Source: Paenirhizobium cremeum
GTDB taxonomy: Bacteria > Pseudomonadota > Alphaproteobacteria > Rhizobiales > Rhizobiaceae
Direction of reading: 5' to 3'
NCBI RefSeq assembly: GCF_022884085.1
Contig: NZ_JAGGCS010000001.1
Coordinates: forward strand, 310,001 to 374,000
Length of the DNA: 64,000 bases
The notes below the pieces were generated by a model. The model had not been told where the DNA came from, did not search any database, and was given only the letters and a program-made list of their open reading frames with translations. The position numbers and the translations under genes were made by a program. Positions 50,792-62,872 of the stretch are shown one piece after another (positions within the stretch are counted from its first letter, which is position 1; each line of letters begins with the position of its first letter).

Positions 50792-52843
50792 ATGACAGAA
50801 TTTGACGGCATCGCGCCGCCGATCGCCGAGGCATTGTCGAAACGCGGCTATGCCACCCTCACCCCGGTTCAGCAGGCGATGCTGGACCCGGAGCTTGCCG
50901 GCGCCGATGCCCTGGTTTCGGCCCAGACGGGGTCCGGCAAGACAGTCGCCTTCGGGCTGGCGCTTGCCACCACTCTTCTCAGCGGCGAGACCCGCTTCGG
51001 CCGCGCCGCAACGCCGCTTGCGCTCGCCATCGCTCCGACGCGCGAACTGGCGCTGCAGGTCAAGCGGGAACTCGAATGGCTCTACGAGATGACCGGCGCG
51101 ACGATCGCCTCCTGTGTCGGCGGCATGGACATTCGCAATGAACGGCGCGCGCTCGAACGCGGCGCCCACATCGTCGTCGGCACGCCGGGTCGCCTTCGCG
51201 ACCATATCACCCGCAATTCGCTCGATCTGTCCGGCATCCGCGCCGTGGTGCTGGATGAAGCCGACGAGATGCTCGATCTCGGCTTCCGCGAGGATCTGGA
51301 GTTTATTCTCGAATCTGCGCCGGAGGATCGCCGGACGCTGATGTTTTCGGCGACCGTGCCGAAGTCGATCGCTGATCTCGCCCGCAACTACCAGCGCGAC
51401 GCGAAGCGCATCGCCACCGCCGGCGAAAAGAAGCAGCATGTCGATATCGACTACCGCGCGCTCGTCGTCGTGCCCTCCGACAAGGAAAACGCGATTATCA
51501 ACGTGCTGCGCTATTACGAGGCGCGTAACGCCATCGTGTTCTGCTCGACCCGTGCGGCGGTCAATCACCTGACGTCCCGGCTGCATAATCGCGGCTTCTC
51601 CGTCGTTGCGCTTTCGGGCGAGCTTAGCCAGAACGAACGCACCCACGCGCTTCAGGCGATGCGCGACGGCCGCGCCCGGGTCTGCATAGCAACCGACGTC
51701 GCCGCCCGCGGCATCGACCTGCCCGGCCTGGAACTGGTCATCCATGCCGACCTGCCGAGCAATCCGGAAACCCTTCTTCACCGCAGCGGCCGCACCGGCC
51801 GCGCCGGCAACAAGGGCGTCTCCGCCCTGATCGTGCCGGCCAGCAATCGCCGCAAGGCGGAGCGCCTGCTGGACAACGCCAAGATCGCCGCGAACTGGGC
51901 CAAGCCGCCGTCGGCCGACGAAGTCATCCGGCGCGACGATGAACGCCTTCTCGCCGATCCGCTTTTCCTCGACAAGGCGACGGAAGACGAAGCAGCCACC
52001 ATCGGCGAATTGCTGGCAAAGCATGGCGCCGAACAGGTGGCTGCCGCTTTCGTCCGGCTCTACCGCAACGGCCGCTCCGCACCGGAAGACCTGATCGACG
52101 TCTCCGTGGCTCCCGAGCGCAAGCGCCGCGAACGCGACGGGCAGGACACGCCGCGCACGGAACGCAGCGAGTTGCGTCCGCGTGAAAACTTCGGCCCGAG
52201 CGTCTGGTTCTCGCTATCGGTCGGCCGGCGCCAGAACGCCGAACCGCGTTGGCTGATCCCCATGCTCTGCCGCCACGGCCAGATCTCCAAGGCGGATATC
52301 GGCGCGATCAAGATGCAGCCGGAGGAAACCTTCGTCGAAATCGCCTCCGACAGCGCAGACCATTTCCTCGCGGCGCTCGGCCCCAACAAGACCATCGACC
52401 GCGGCATCAGCGTCAAGCCGCTCGACGGTATCCCGGACTTCAATGCATCGCCGAAGGAACGCTCCTTCCGCGAGAAGAGCGAATTCGGCCACAAGAAAAA
52501 CTATGGCGAAAAGCGCGGCTTCGGCGACAGGAAGCCTTACGGTGACAAGCCCGCCGGCAAGCGTCGCTTCGACGACGACATGGTAAAGGCCGATGCCGAG
52601 GTTTGGGGCGATGCACCTGCCCGCAAGCCCGAAAGCGACCGCGACTTCGGCAAGAAACCCTTCGGTAAAAAGCCGAAGGCCGCCGGTGCCGGCGACAATC
52701 GCAATTGGGATAAGCCCGCCAAGAGCGACTGGGCTGGCAAGCAGGGAAAGCCCGGCGGCAAGTTCAAGGATCGCGGTTTTGACGACCGCACCGGAAGCGG
52801 CCCCGACCGCAAGCCGAAAAAGAAAAGCCGACCGAACGGCTGA
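50792..52843 (+). CDS. DEAD-box RNA helicase with DbpA/CsdA-type RNA-binding domain
   Basis: A 683-residue ATP-dependent RNA helicase. Q motif and motif I (TPVQQAMLDPELAGADALVSAQTGSGKT), PTRELALQV, VLDEADEMLDLGF (DEAD), SATVP, and the second domain with RSGRTGRAG are clear. Residues ~485-560 match the DbpA-type RNA-binding domain (WFSLSVGRRQNAEPRWLIPML). The last ~120 residues are low-complexity, Lys/Arg/Gly/Phe-rich with repeated FGKKP/YGDKP units. Roles in ribosome assembly or cold adaptation are inferred from the family. The ATG at 50792 begins MTEFDGIAPPI. Confidence 0.93.
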   Translation: MTEFDGIAPPIAEALSKRGYATLTPVQQAMLDPELAGADALVSAQTGSGKTVAFGLALATTLLSGETRFGRAATPLALAIAPTRELALQVKRELEWLYEMTGATIASCVGGMDIRNERRALERGAHIVVGTPGRLRDHITRNSLDLSGIRAVVLDEADEMLDLGFREDLEFILESAPEDRRTLMFSATVPKSIADLARNYQRDAKRIATAGEKKQHVDIDYRALVVVPSDKENAIINVLRYYEARNAIVFCSTRAAVNHLTSRLHNRGFSVVALSGELSQNERTHALQAMRDGRARVCIATDVAARGIDLPGLELVIHADLPSNPETLLHRSGRTGRAGNKGVSALIVPASNRRKAERLLDNAKIAANWAKPPSADEVIRRDDERLLADPLFLDKATEDEAATIGELLAKHGAEQVAAAFVRLYRNGRSAPEDLIDVSVAPERKRRERDGQDTPRTERSELRPRENFGPSVWFSLSVGRRQNAEPRWLIPMLCRHGQISKADIGAIKMQPEETFVEIASDSADHFLAALGPNKTIDRGISVKPLDGIPDFNASPKERSFREKSEFGHKKNYGEKRGFGDRKPYGDKPAGKRRFDDDMVKADAEVWGDAPARKPESDRDFGKKPFGKKPKAAGAGDNRNWDKPAKSDWAGKQGKPGGKFKDRGFDDRTGSGPDRKPKKKSRPNG

Positions 52844-52876
52844 AGACCCGGTGAGCCCGTCCCCTTGCGTTCGGGC

Positions 52877-53857
52877 TCACGCTGCCTTTCCGGCGGCAAA
52901 CCTCAGATGCTCCAGCATGCGCGCGATGCCATCCCTGAGGCCGATCGACGGTGAAAGTCCGTATTCGGACTGCAAGCCGGTATCGCCACAGCGAAAGAAG
53001 ACGCCCTCCGGCTTGTCGGAAAGACCGGAAACCTTTGGCTGCCATCCGATCTGAAGTGCCACGTCCTCGGCCAGTGCGATGAACGAAGTGGCGACACCCG
53101 TCGACAGATTGAGGCTTGCCCCTGAAGGCAGCCGGTCAACGGTTCGCCAGATGAAATCCACGCAATCCGAGATATGGATGAAGTCCCGGCATTGCCGGCC
53201 GGAACCCCAGACGAACACCTCGTCCCGCCCTTTTTCTTCCATCAGCCGCTTGCATATCGCTGGAAAGGGATAGGCGAGATCCTGATCCTCGCCATAGCCG
53301 CTGAACGGGCGATAGGCGACTGCGCGCCCGCCATAGCGCTCGACATAGAGTTTCATCAGGAACTCGCCCGTAAGCTTCGCCCATCCGTAACTGAGATCCG
53401 GCACGCCGAGCCCATTTTCGAACGAAATCATGTCTTCGCGCAGCATGACATGTCCGGCCGGGCGCTGCAGCGCGACCGGATAGGCGGCACTGGAGCTGAA
53501 GAACACAACGCAGCCGGGTCGGGTTTCCGCCGCCCACTTCCACATCTGCGCGTCGATGGAGAGGTCCTCGGCAACGCAAAGCGCCTGCGTCTCCATCATG
53601 AGCCTTCCGCCGACCATTGCGGCAAGATGATAGACATAATCGAAACGCTCGGCAGAACGGGCGAAATAATCGCGACAATCCTGGGGGACGAAGGTGAAGT
53701 CGCCCTTCGGCGGAAAGGGCCAGCGCTCGGGGCGAAGGGCGCCGGTTGCCGGGGCAAGGCTGTCCACGCACACGACATCCATCCCCTCATCCAGAAGCCT
53801 GGTGCAGATATGACGTCCAACGAAACCGGCACCGCCGGTGACCAAAGCCCTTGCCAT
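52877..53857 (-). CDS. NAD-dependent epimerase/dehydratase (nucleotide-sugar SDR)
   Basis: A 326-residue extended short-chain dehydrogenase. The nucleotide-binding RALVTGGAGFVGRHICTRLL is at the N-terminus, then YHLAAMVGG, the catalytic VPDLSYGWAKLTGEF (Tyr-x3-Lys), and VWGSGRQCRDFIHISDCVDFI. The pattern is close to enzymes of NDP-sugar interconversion, including GDP-mannose 3,5-epimerase types; the substrate cannot be fixed. The ATG at 53857 follows AGGGA. It is 77 bases after the glycosyltransferase gene; together they suggest a small glycan-modifying operon. Confidence 0.88.
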   Translation of the reverse strand: MARALVTGGAGFVGRHICTRLLDEGMDVVCVDSLAPATGALRPERWPFPPKGDFTFVPQDCRDYFARSAERFDYVYHLAAMVGGRLMMETQALCVAEDLSIDAQMWKWAAETRPGCVVFFSSSAAYPVALQRPAGHVMLREDMISFENGLGVPDLSYGWAKLTGEFLMKLYVERYGGRAVAYRPFSGYGEDQDLAYPFPAICKRLMEEKGRDEVFVWGSGRQCRDFIHISDCVDFIWRTVDRLPSGASLNLSTGVATSFIALAEDVALQIGWQPKVSGLSDKPEGVFFRCGDTGLQSEYGLSPSIGLRDGIARMLEHLRFAAGKAA

Positions 53858-53934
53858 CGTTTCCCTGCCTCCCCGCTGCGCCTTCACAACTTTGCCTGAT
53901 CCGCCTCACCCGGAGGCGCAGCATTGCCGATAGA

Positions 53935-55191
53935 TCAGTGGATTGCCCGCATTGCCTCGGGCATGACGCCGGTCTCCTCCCCCGTCACATCCGCGAACAC
54001 GCCCCCCTGATAGATCTCGATGAGCCGGCGCCGCCATTCGTCATCCGACGGGGCAATCCGCTTGCCATATTCATAGGCTCCCTCGCTCAGGCGGCGCACG
54101 AGGGTGGCGCTGTCCATCATCGCGATATTCTCGGCGAGCGATGCGGCATTGCCGCTCTCGAAGACCAGCCCGGCGCTGTTGCGCGCCACCTCGTCGGCGA
54201 TCAGGGCATTGCTGCTGACGATCACCGGAATACCGCTCATCATCGCCTCGGCAGCCACCAGGCCATAGGGTTCCGGCATCCGCGAGGGCATGATGAAGAA
54301 CCGTGCTCCGGAGGCGAGCCGATCGACCTCGCTGTCCTCCAGCCAGCCAGGCACGTAACAGTGAGGCAAGGCATTCTGGATCTCTTCGAGCAATGGCCCG
54401 CGCCCGATCAGGGTCGCGGTCCGGCCGCTTCTGTTCAGCGCTTCCGCCAGCGTGCGCACGCCTTTCTCCCAGGTCATGCGACCGAGAAACAGCGCCCGGT
54501 CGTTGTGCCAGGCTCTGACCGGCCCGGCGGTCAGCGGCTTGCAGGGAGTGCGCAGCGTCTGGAAATGCCGCAGCAGACCGCCCCCGAGATGTCTCTCCAT
54601 GTTCTCATGGGCAAGGATCACCTCCACCCCGTTCCAGAACGCCTCTCCGGCGGAACGCTGGGTCAGCATTCGGCCGACGCGCCACAATTTGTGCAGGTAG
54701 CTGCGCTTGTCGCAATTGCTGGAAAGGCAGGACGGCGACATCGGTTCGTATTCACAGACCTCGCCGGTGCGGAAATTCAGGCGGCCGCCGTTCGGACAGG
54801 TGAGAAAGAAATCATGCGCGGTCACGATCACCCGGACGCGATGGCGGGCAAGGGCGTGAAAGATGGAAGGGGAAAGGATCTGGGACCAGCCGTGGACATG
54901 AACCACGGTCTCCTCGTCGCTTGCAGACAGCAAGCGGTCCAGCATGGCGTAGGCGCGGATATTGTAGTTCCGGTCAATGACGTCGCGCGCCCGGACGCCA
55001 TCGCGCAGCGGCCTCTCTCCGAGGGCGACGACCGTCGCCTCGGGAAAGCGCGTCCGCACGCCTTCGCCGTCGTCTCCGACAAGGACCGTACAATTCATCC
55101 CGGCGGCTATACCCGCCTCGACGCATTGCATCGCGACCTTTGTCGCGCCTCCCAAAACAACCGACACATCATTTATCACAACAAGCCGCAT
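53935..55191 (-). CDS. Glycosyltransferase family 4
   Basis: About 418 residues, GT-B fold. It starts MRLVVINDVSVVLGGATKVAMQCVEAG (glycine-rich loop) and has YVPGWLEDSEVDRL and PEPYGLVAAEAMMSGIPVIVS with the EX7E sugar-nucleotide motif; GRMTWEKGVRTLAEAL opens the second domain. A Cys cluster (LTCPNGGRL, CEYEPMSPSCLSSNC) lies in the N-terminal domain, unusual for the family. The ATG at 55191 is preferred by homology; the frame runs to a TTG at 55281 with weak signals. The acceptor glycan is unknown. Precedes the epimerase gene. Confidence 0.87.
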   Translation of the reverse strand: MRLVVINDVSVVLGGATKVAMQCVEAGIAAGMNCTVLVGDDGEGVRTRFPEATVVALGERPLRDGVRARDVIDRNYNIRAYAMLDRLLSASDEETVVHVHGWSQILSPSIFHALARHRVRVIVTAHDFFLTCPNGGRLNFRTGEVCEYEPMSPSCLSSNCDKRSYLHKLWRVGRMLTQRSAGEAFWNGVEVILAHENMERHLGGGLLRHFQTLRTPCKPLTAGPVRAWHNDRALFLGRMTWEKGVRTLAEALNRSGRTATLIGRGPLLEEIQNALPHCYVPGWLEDSEVDRLASGARFFIMPSRMPEPYGLVAAEAMMSGIPVIVSSNALIADEVARNSAGLVFESGNAASLAENIAMMDSATLVRRLSEGAYEYGKRIAPSDDEWRRRLIEIYQGGVFADVTGEETGVMPEAMRAIH

Positions 55192-55383
55192 AGCGCCGTG
55201 GTCCATTCGTCCGGAACCAAACGACGGGGGGTGTCTCGACGCCCCCAGGCTCCCCAGCCGGCCCATCGTTTTCAGCGTCAATTGACCTATATTTCGAGGG
55301 GGTAACGCAATTTATCCTTTTGAGTTATTCCACCTGTTTTTCCGGTCATGCGCAATGCGGAACGTGTGTCTACGCGGCGGGGT

Positions 55384-57579
<2,196 letters not shown>

Positions 57580-57608
57580 CTAAATTGACGGAATGAAAAG
57601 CGGGGGCG

Positions 57609-58412
57609 TCACACCCCGTCGAGATCGAGCCGCGCGGTCAGCGGCAGGTGGTCAGACGCCAGACGGGCAAGCGGCGTGTCGTGCACGGCAAGCTCGGCAA
57701 TGAGGCCGGCGCGATTCGCCATGATCCGGTCAAGGGAAAGCACCGGCAGCCGGGCGGGAAAACTCGGGATCGCCGGCGGCAGCGGACCGAACACCGATTC
57801 GAGGCGGGTGAGCGCCGAACCCGGGCCAAGCCGCCATTCGTTGAAATCGCCCATCAGCAGGGTCGGCCGCTCCTCCCGGCCGTCCATGATATCGAGGATG
57901 ACGTCCGCCTGCTGGCGGCGCGCCCAGCGCAGAAGGCCGAGATGCGCGGCAATCACCCGCAATCCCTCGCCCCGCGCGAGATCGATCTCCGCGACGAGCG
58001 CGCCCCGCGGCTCCAGCCCCGGCAGCGCCACCTGATGCACGTCCCGGACCACCCCCTCCTTGAACAGCAGCACATTGCCGCGCCAGCCATGGGATTTCGG
58101 TTTCGACAGGACCGGGACAGGCATCAGACCCGTCTCCAGCCGAAGCCGCGGCAGATCGAGAAGGCCAGACCTTTCGCCGAAACGCTGGTCGGCCTCCTGC
58201 AGCGCGATCACGTCCGGGTCAATCTCGCTGATAACCTCGATGATCCGCTCGGGATTGAAGCGTCCGTCGGTGCCGACGCATTTGTGAACGTTGTAGGAGG
58301 CGACCACCAGCGACCCGTCCCGCGCGTCGAAAGGCCGAACAACCGCCCGGTTTGCGCGATTGCGGATCGAAGCGAGCATTGTCCTGGCGAGATTGCCTTT
58401 GGTCTTCGTCAT
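57609..58412 (-). CDS. Endonuclease/exonuclease/phosphatase (EEP) family protein
   Basis: A 267-residue DNase I-like protein. The catalytic set is visible: VASYNVHKCVG (Asn), IALQEADQRFG (Glu), LLMGDFNEWRLG (Asp, Asn) and LASDHLPLTARL (Asp, His). It lacks a signal peptide, so it acts in the cytosol or at the inner membrane. Substrates of this branch range from nucleic acids to phospholipids; its place after a cardiolipin synthase gene (178-base gap) leaves a lipid role open. Start: ATG at 58412. No ribosome binding site as strong as in neighbours. Confidence 0.88.
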   Translation of the reverse strand: MTKTKGNLARTMLASIRNRANRAVVRPFDARDGSLVVASYNVHKCVGTDGRFNPERIIEVISEIDPDVIALQEADQRFGERSGLLDLPRLRLETGLMPVPVLSKPKSHGWRGNVLLFKEGVVRDVHQVALPGLEPRGALVAEIDLARGEGLRVIAAHLGLLRWARRQQADVILDIMDGREERPTLLMGDFNEWRLGPGSALTRLESVFGPLPPAIPSFPARLPVLSLDRIMANRAGLIAELAVHDTPLARLASDHLPLTARLDLDGV

Positions 58413-58590
58413 CTCGTTACCATGCGACTGTCGGGCACGATGCCCGGTCCTGCCTGACCGAGGCGACCGGACGTTGGCACCGTTGCCCGGCGCTTACGGC
58501 CCCAATGTGAAATGCGGGATACCGCACCGCAACAGCAAATACACGGCAGCGGCAAATTTCCGCAGTTTTTCAGAACCTCCGACATCTGCC

Positions 58591-60039
58591 TCAGAGATAG
58601 GGAGAACCGAGCCAGAGAATACGATCGAAGAAACGCAGCAGGAACGGTCGTGATCCCAGGACTTCGAAGGAAAGTGATTCCGCGCCGTCCAGCGCCGCAT
58701 CGATACGGGCATTGATGGCTGCGGCAAAGTCCCGATCGAAGACCTCCATGTCGATCTCGAAGTTCAACCGCAGGGAGCGCGAATCGAGATTCGAGGAACC
58801 GATGAAGGACCATTGGCCGTCCACCGTCAGCAGTTTCGAATGGTCGAACGGCCCCGGAGCACGATAGATTCGACAGCCGTCCTTGAGGATCTGCCCGAAC
58901 TGCGAGGTCATCGCATGACTGACGATCGCCAGATTGTTCTGTGAAGGCACGACGATTTCGACCAACACGCCGCGCCGCGCCGCCGTGACGAGAGCCGCAA
59001 GCAGGATGTTATCAGGCAGAAAATAGGGCGACATAATGCGGATCGATTTTTCCGCGACGGAAAAGGCGCCCATCAGGATCTTGTGATTGGTTTCGATGTG
59101 GCTGTCCGGACCGGATATCACGGTCCGCGCGAAAGCCGGTCCACCCGGCACGGCATCATCGACCGCCAACTGCCACGCGACGCCCGTCAGCACCTCGCCA
59201 GTCTCGAAGTGCAGGTCTTCCGCCGCCACGGCGAAGATGTCAGACACGATCGGCCCCGTGACCCTGAAATGGGTGTCGCGCGCGGCATCCTCGCCATCGA
59301 AGGCGGCACGGATATTCATGCCGCCCATGAAGGCGACCTTGCCGTCGACCACCATGATCTTGCGGTGGGTGCGCAGGTTCGCATAGGGCAGCCGCATGCC
59401 GACGATGACCTTGCCGTTGAACGCGGCGACGGGAACTCCGCGCTCCCTGAGGTAACCGAGGATACTCGGGACGCTGTAACGGGCGCCGACGGCGTCGACC
59501 AGCACCCGAACCTCGACACCGCGCCCGACCGCTGCCGCAAGACAATCGGCGACCCGTTTCCCGATCCGGTCACGGTCGAAGATATAGGTCTCCAGGATGA
59601 CGCTCCTCTCGGCCCCGTCGATCGCCGCGCAGAGCGCCGCGTAAGTCTCGCGGCCTGAGCCCAGAACTTCGATCCGATTGCCGGACAGGAGCGCATGATG
59701 GCCGACGGTATCGCCAAGCGATTTCAGCGCCCCCATGCGGCTACCGAAATCCCGGGTGATGGCCTCGCGCGGCACGCCGTATTCGGAAAGCCGCTTCCAG
59801 AGTTCCTCGAAACGCCGCGTGCGGCGAGAAATCAGCGATTTGCGGCGCACCCGGTTGATGCCGGCGACCGCATAGATCAGCGTTCCGATCAGAGGAGAAA
59901 GAAGGATAATGCCAACCCAGCCGATGGCTGAGCGGACATCCCGCTTGGTCATCGCGGCATGCACGGCGGCCACCGTCCCCAGCACAATGGAAAGAACGGC
60001 AAGGATTTCAGCCCAGTAGGTCGCAAAAACGCCTGTCAT
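58591..60039 (-). CDS. cls: Cardiolipin synthase (phospholipase D superfamily)
   Basis: A 482-residue membrane enzyme making cardiolipin from two phosphatidylglycerol molecules. Two N-terminal helices (ILAVLSIVLGTVAAVHAAM and SAIGWVGIILLSPLIGTLIYAVAGI) are followed by two HKD motifs: LRTHRKIMVVDGKVAF and FDHSKLLTVDGQWSF, with NIRAAFDGEDAARDTHF and SSNLDSRSLRLNFE after them. The family also contains related PLD-type transferases, but domain order and length fit cardiolipin synthase. Downstream on the same strand is the EEP gene. Confidence 0.92.
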   Translation of the reverse strand: MTGVFATYWAEILAVLSIVLGTVAAVHAAMTKRDVRSAIGWVGIILLSPLIGTLIYAVAGINRVRRKSLISRRTRRFEELWKRLSEYGVPREAITRDFGSRMGALKSLGDTVGHHALLSGNRIEVLGSGRETYAALCAAIDGAERSVILETYIFDRDRIGKRVADCLAAAVGRGVEVRVLVDAVGARYSVPSILGYLRERGVPVAAFNGKVIVGMRLPYANLRTHRKIMVVDGKVAFMGGMNIRAAFDGEDAARDTHFRVTGPIVSDIFAVAAEDLHFETGEVLTGVAWQLAVDDAVPGGPAFARTVISGPDSHIETNHKILMGAFSVAEKSIRIMSPYFLPDNILLAALVTAARRGVLVEIVVPSQNNLAIVSHAMTSQFGQILKDGCRIYRAPGPFDHSKLLTVDGQWSFIGSSNLDSRSLRLNFEIDMEVFDRDFAAAINARIDAALDGAESLSFEVLGSRPFLLRFFDRILWLGSPYL

Positions 60040-60108
60040 CGTGCCCCGAGGGAAACAGGTTTCGGCAGATAAAGCAATCTGCGCCTTGCATCGGAACAGA
60101 TCAGGCCG

Positions 60109-61782
60109 TCAGCCCTCGCCAGCAAGAAGCTTGGCGGCAGCGGCCCTTGCCTCGTCCGTGATCGAGGCACCTGCCAGCATGCGGGCAATCTCCTCCCGGC
60201 GCCGCTCCGGCTCCATGGTCGCAACCCGCGTGGCGATCTTGTCGCCCGCCTCACCGGTCGGCCCCTTGGAGATCAGCAGATGGGTCCCGGCACGTGCAGC
60301 AACCTGCGGCGCATGCGTGACGGAAAGAACCTGCACCTTTGCCGAAAGCCGTTTCAGCCGTTGACCGATGGCATCGGCAACCGCGCCGCCGACGCCCGTA
60401 TCGATCTCGTCGAAGACCAGGGTCGGCGCCGAACCGCGATCGGCAAGCGCCACCTTCAGCGCCAGCAGGAAGCGAGAGAGTTCGCCGCCCGAGGCAACCT
60501 TCATGATCGGTCCGGGCCTGGTTCCGGGGTTCGTCTGGACGTGGAACTCGACGGTATCGATCCCCTCGGCGGTCGCAGCAGCGGCATCGGTCGCGACTTC
60601 CACCATGAAACGGGCGCGCTCCAGCTTCAGCGCCGGCAACTCCGCCATCACCGCCTCGGAAAGCGCCGATGCGGCGTTGCGGCGCTTGTCGGACAAGGCG
60701 ACCGCGAGATGATCGTAATGCGCCCGCGCCGCCGCCACGGCGGCCTCAAGCTCGCCGAGGCGCTCCTCGCCGGCATCCAGTTCGGCAAGGTCGCCTACCA
60801 TCTTTTCCGCCAGCGCCGGCAGGTCAGCAACGGATACCGAATATTTCCGGCCCGCGGCCCTCAGGGCGAAAAGCCTTTCTTCGACACGCTCCAGTTCATG
60901 GGGATCGAATTCGGTACGTCTAAGCGCAGCCTCGACCTCCATCTGAGCGTTGGAAAGGTGATCGAGCGCAGCGTCGAGCAATTGAACCGTGTCTTCCAGA
61001 AGGCCCGGCGCTTCATGGCTCTTGCGCTCCAGCCTGCGGACCAGAGATGCGATCAGCGGTACGGGAGAGGCATGGCCGTTCAGGAACTCGGACGCTTCCG
61101 AGATGTCGCTGGCGATTCGCTCGGACTTCTGCATGATCGTGCGGCGTTCGGCGAGCGCGTCCTCCTCGCCATCCACCGGGGCAAGCTTTTCGAGTTCCTC
61201 GACAGAAGCCCGCAAGTAATCCGCCTCGCGGGCGGCGGCCTCGACACGAGCCCGGTGCGCCTTCAGCACCCGGTCCGCCTCGCGCCAACGACGATAGGCG
61301 TCGCCAAGGGTGACGACATCGTCGGAAAGCCCGGCAAAGGCATCGAGCAGCATCCGGTGCGCATCGGTGTCGACCAACGCCCGGTCGTCATGCTGTCCGT
61401 GGATTTCGACGAGCAACTGCCCCGCCTGCCGCATCAGCTGCACGGAAACCGGCTGGTCGTTTATGTAGGCGCGCGTACGACCGTCCGCCGACTGGATACG
61501 CCGAAAGATGAGATCGCCGTCATCGTCCACGCCATTGCCGCGCAGGAGCGTTCGGGCGGGATGATCGCCCTCGACGTCGAAGACGGCGGTGACCTGCCCC
61601 TTCTCCTCGCCATGGCGCACCAGGGAGCCATCGCCGCGCCCGCCGAGCGCAAGCGAAAGACTGTCGAGCAGGATGGACTTGCCGGCGCCGGTCTCGCCGG
61701 TCAGAACCGACAGCCCCGCCTCGAAGGCAAGATCCAGCCGCTCGATCAGAACGATATCGCGGATCGACAACTGGACCAGCAT
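60109..61782 (-). CDS. recN: DNA repair protein RecN
   Basis: A 557-residue SMC-like ATPase for double-strand break repair. It shows VQLSIRDIVLIERLDLAFEAGLSVLTGETGAGKSILLDSL (Walker A GETGAGKS), a long coiled coil between ~150 and 370, and the C-terminal GGELSRFLLALKVAL (signature) and TLVFDEIDTGVGG (Walker B), ending at QVLSVTHAPQVAARAG. It follows bamD after 32 bases, and probably is cotranscribed with it, as in other Rhizobiaceae. Confidence 0.97.
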   Translation of the reverse strand: MLVQLSIRDIVLIERLDLAFEAGLSVLTGETGAGKSILLDSLSLALGGRGDGSLVRHGEEKGQVTAVFDVEGDHPARTLLRGNGVDDDGDLIFRRIQSADGRTRAYINDQPVSVQLMRQAGQLLVEIHGQHDDRALVDTDAHRMLLDAFAGLSDDVVTLGDAYRRWREADRVLKAHRARVEAAAREADYLRASVEELEKLAPVDGEEDALAERRTIMQKSERIASDISEASEFLNGHASPVPLIASLVRRLERKSHEAPGLLEDTVQLLDAALDHLSNAQMEVEAALRRTEFDPHELERVEERLFALRAAGRKYSVSVADLPALAEKMVGDLAELDAGEERLGELEAAVAAARAHYDHLAVALSDKRRNAASALSEAVMAELPALKLERARFMVEVATDAAAATAEGIDTVEFHVQTNPGTRPGPIMKVASGGELSRFLLALKVALADRGSAPTLVFDEIDTGVGGAVADAIGQRLKRLSAKVQVLSVTHAPQVAARAGTHLLISKGPTGEAGDKIATRVATMEPERRREEIARMLAGASITDEARAAAAKLLAGEG

Positions 61783-61814
61783 GGATGCCTCATCTCACCT
61801 GGATGGCGGGTGTC

Positions 61815-62684
61815 TCAGCTCCCGAGCAGGAGCTTCTTGCCGGCGCGCGAAATCCACGAGCCCGCGTTCTCGCGCGGTTCCAGACCGCCGCTCTGCAGCA
61901 GCTTGTAGGAATCGGCGTACCACTGGCTGTCCGGATAGTTGTGGCCAAGAACGGCCGCGGCGGTCTGCGCTTCCTGCACGACGCCCATCGCGTAATAGGC
62001 CTCGACGAGGCGCGCCAGCGCTTCCTCGATCTGGTTCGTGTTCGGATATTTTTCGACGACCGTACGGAAACGGGAGATCGAGGCCAGATATTCCTTGCGC
62101 TCGAGATAATAACGGCCGACCTGCATCTCCTTGCCGGCGAGCTGGTCGCGCGCGAAGCGGATCTTCGCCTGCGCATCGTCGACATATTCCGAATCGGGAT
62201 ACTGGTCGACGACCTTCTGCATCGCCTCGATGGTCTTCACCGAATTCTTCTGGTCCTGTGTGACGTTGGAAATCTGTTTCCAGTAGGACAGACCGACGAG
62301 ATACTGCACGTAGGCGGCGTCATCGGACTTCGGATAGAGATTGAGATAGCGGTTGCCCGTCGATACCGCTTCGGTGTAGCGGGCCAGACGGTATTTCACG
62401 AAGGTGCTCATCACCAGCGACTTGCGGGCGGGCTCTGAGAACGGATGCTGTGCATCGACGGCGTCGAACTTGCGCGACGCTTCGGCCATATTGCCGGCCT
62501 TGATGTTGGCAAGGCCCTGATTGTAGAGGGTTTCCGGCGGATCGGTATCGACGCCGAGCTTGGTGATGTCGATATCGGGATCGGACTGGCAGGCGGCGAG
62601 CAACCCGCCGGATACAGTCATCATCACACAAATGCTGGCAATACGTGCTGCTTTCTTCACAGTGACCGACCTTAAATGACTCAT
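61815..62684 (-). CDS. bamD: Outer membrane assembly lipoprotein BamD
   Basis: A 289-residue lipoprotein of the BAM complex, which inserts beta-barrel proteins in the outer membrane. A signal peptide with lipobox ends LLAACQ (Cys32). Mature protein has tandem TPR-like helices: [63 protein letters not shown] and [15 protein letters not shown]. The ATG at 62684 fits the lipoprotein signal; the open frame upstream to 62900 has no similarity. Upstream lies a 257-base gap after lpxC with its own structures. First gene of bamD-recN. Confidence 0.95.
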   Translation of the reverse strand: MSHLRSVTVKKAARIASICVMMTVSGGLLAACQSDPDIDITKLGVDTDPPETLYNQGLANIKAGNMAEASRKFDAVDAQHPFSEPARKSLVMSTFVKYRLARYTEAVSTGNRYLNLYPKSDDAAYVQYLVGLSYWKQISNVTQDQKNSVKTIEAMQKVVDQYPDSEYVDDAQAKIRFARDQLAGKEMQVGRYYLERKEYLASISRFRTVVEKYPNTNQIEEALARLVEAYYAMGVVQEAQTAAAVLGHNYPDSQWYADSYKLLQSGGLEPRENAGSWISRAGKKLLLGS

Positions 62685-62709
62685 TCGACAGATCCCGATT
62701 GCAGCGCCG

Positions 62710-62732
62710 TTTGAAAAGCCGTCGCTTTCAAA
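62710..62732. repeat. Inverted repeat just before bamD
   Basis: TTTGAAA (62710-62716) and TTTCAAA (62726-62732) form a perfect 7-bp palindrome with a 9-base spacer, 26 bases upstream of the bamD start. It may be a regulator site or a 5' UTR hairpin; AT-rich stems of this length also occur by chance. Confidence 0.35.
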
Positions 62733-62872
62733 TGGCGTTTCTAGCCACAAAAGCGGCGGGAGAGCAACGCAATGATCGCGATTTAACGCATTTTTGTGGC
62801 GATCCAGAAGGAAAACCCGGAATTGGTCCGCAACCTTCGACCGGAGCGACCGGCAAGCGCTGAATACGTATC

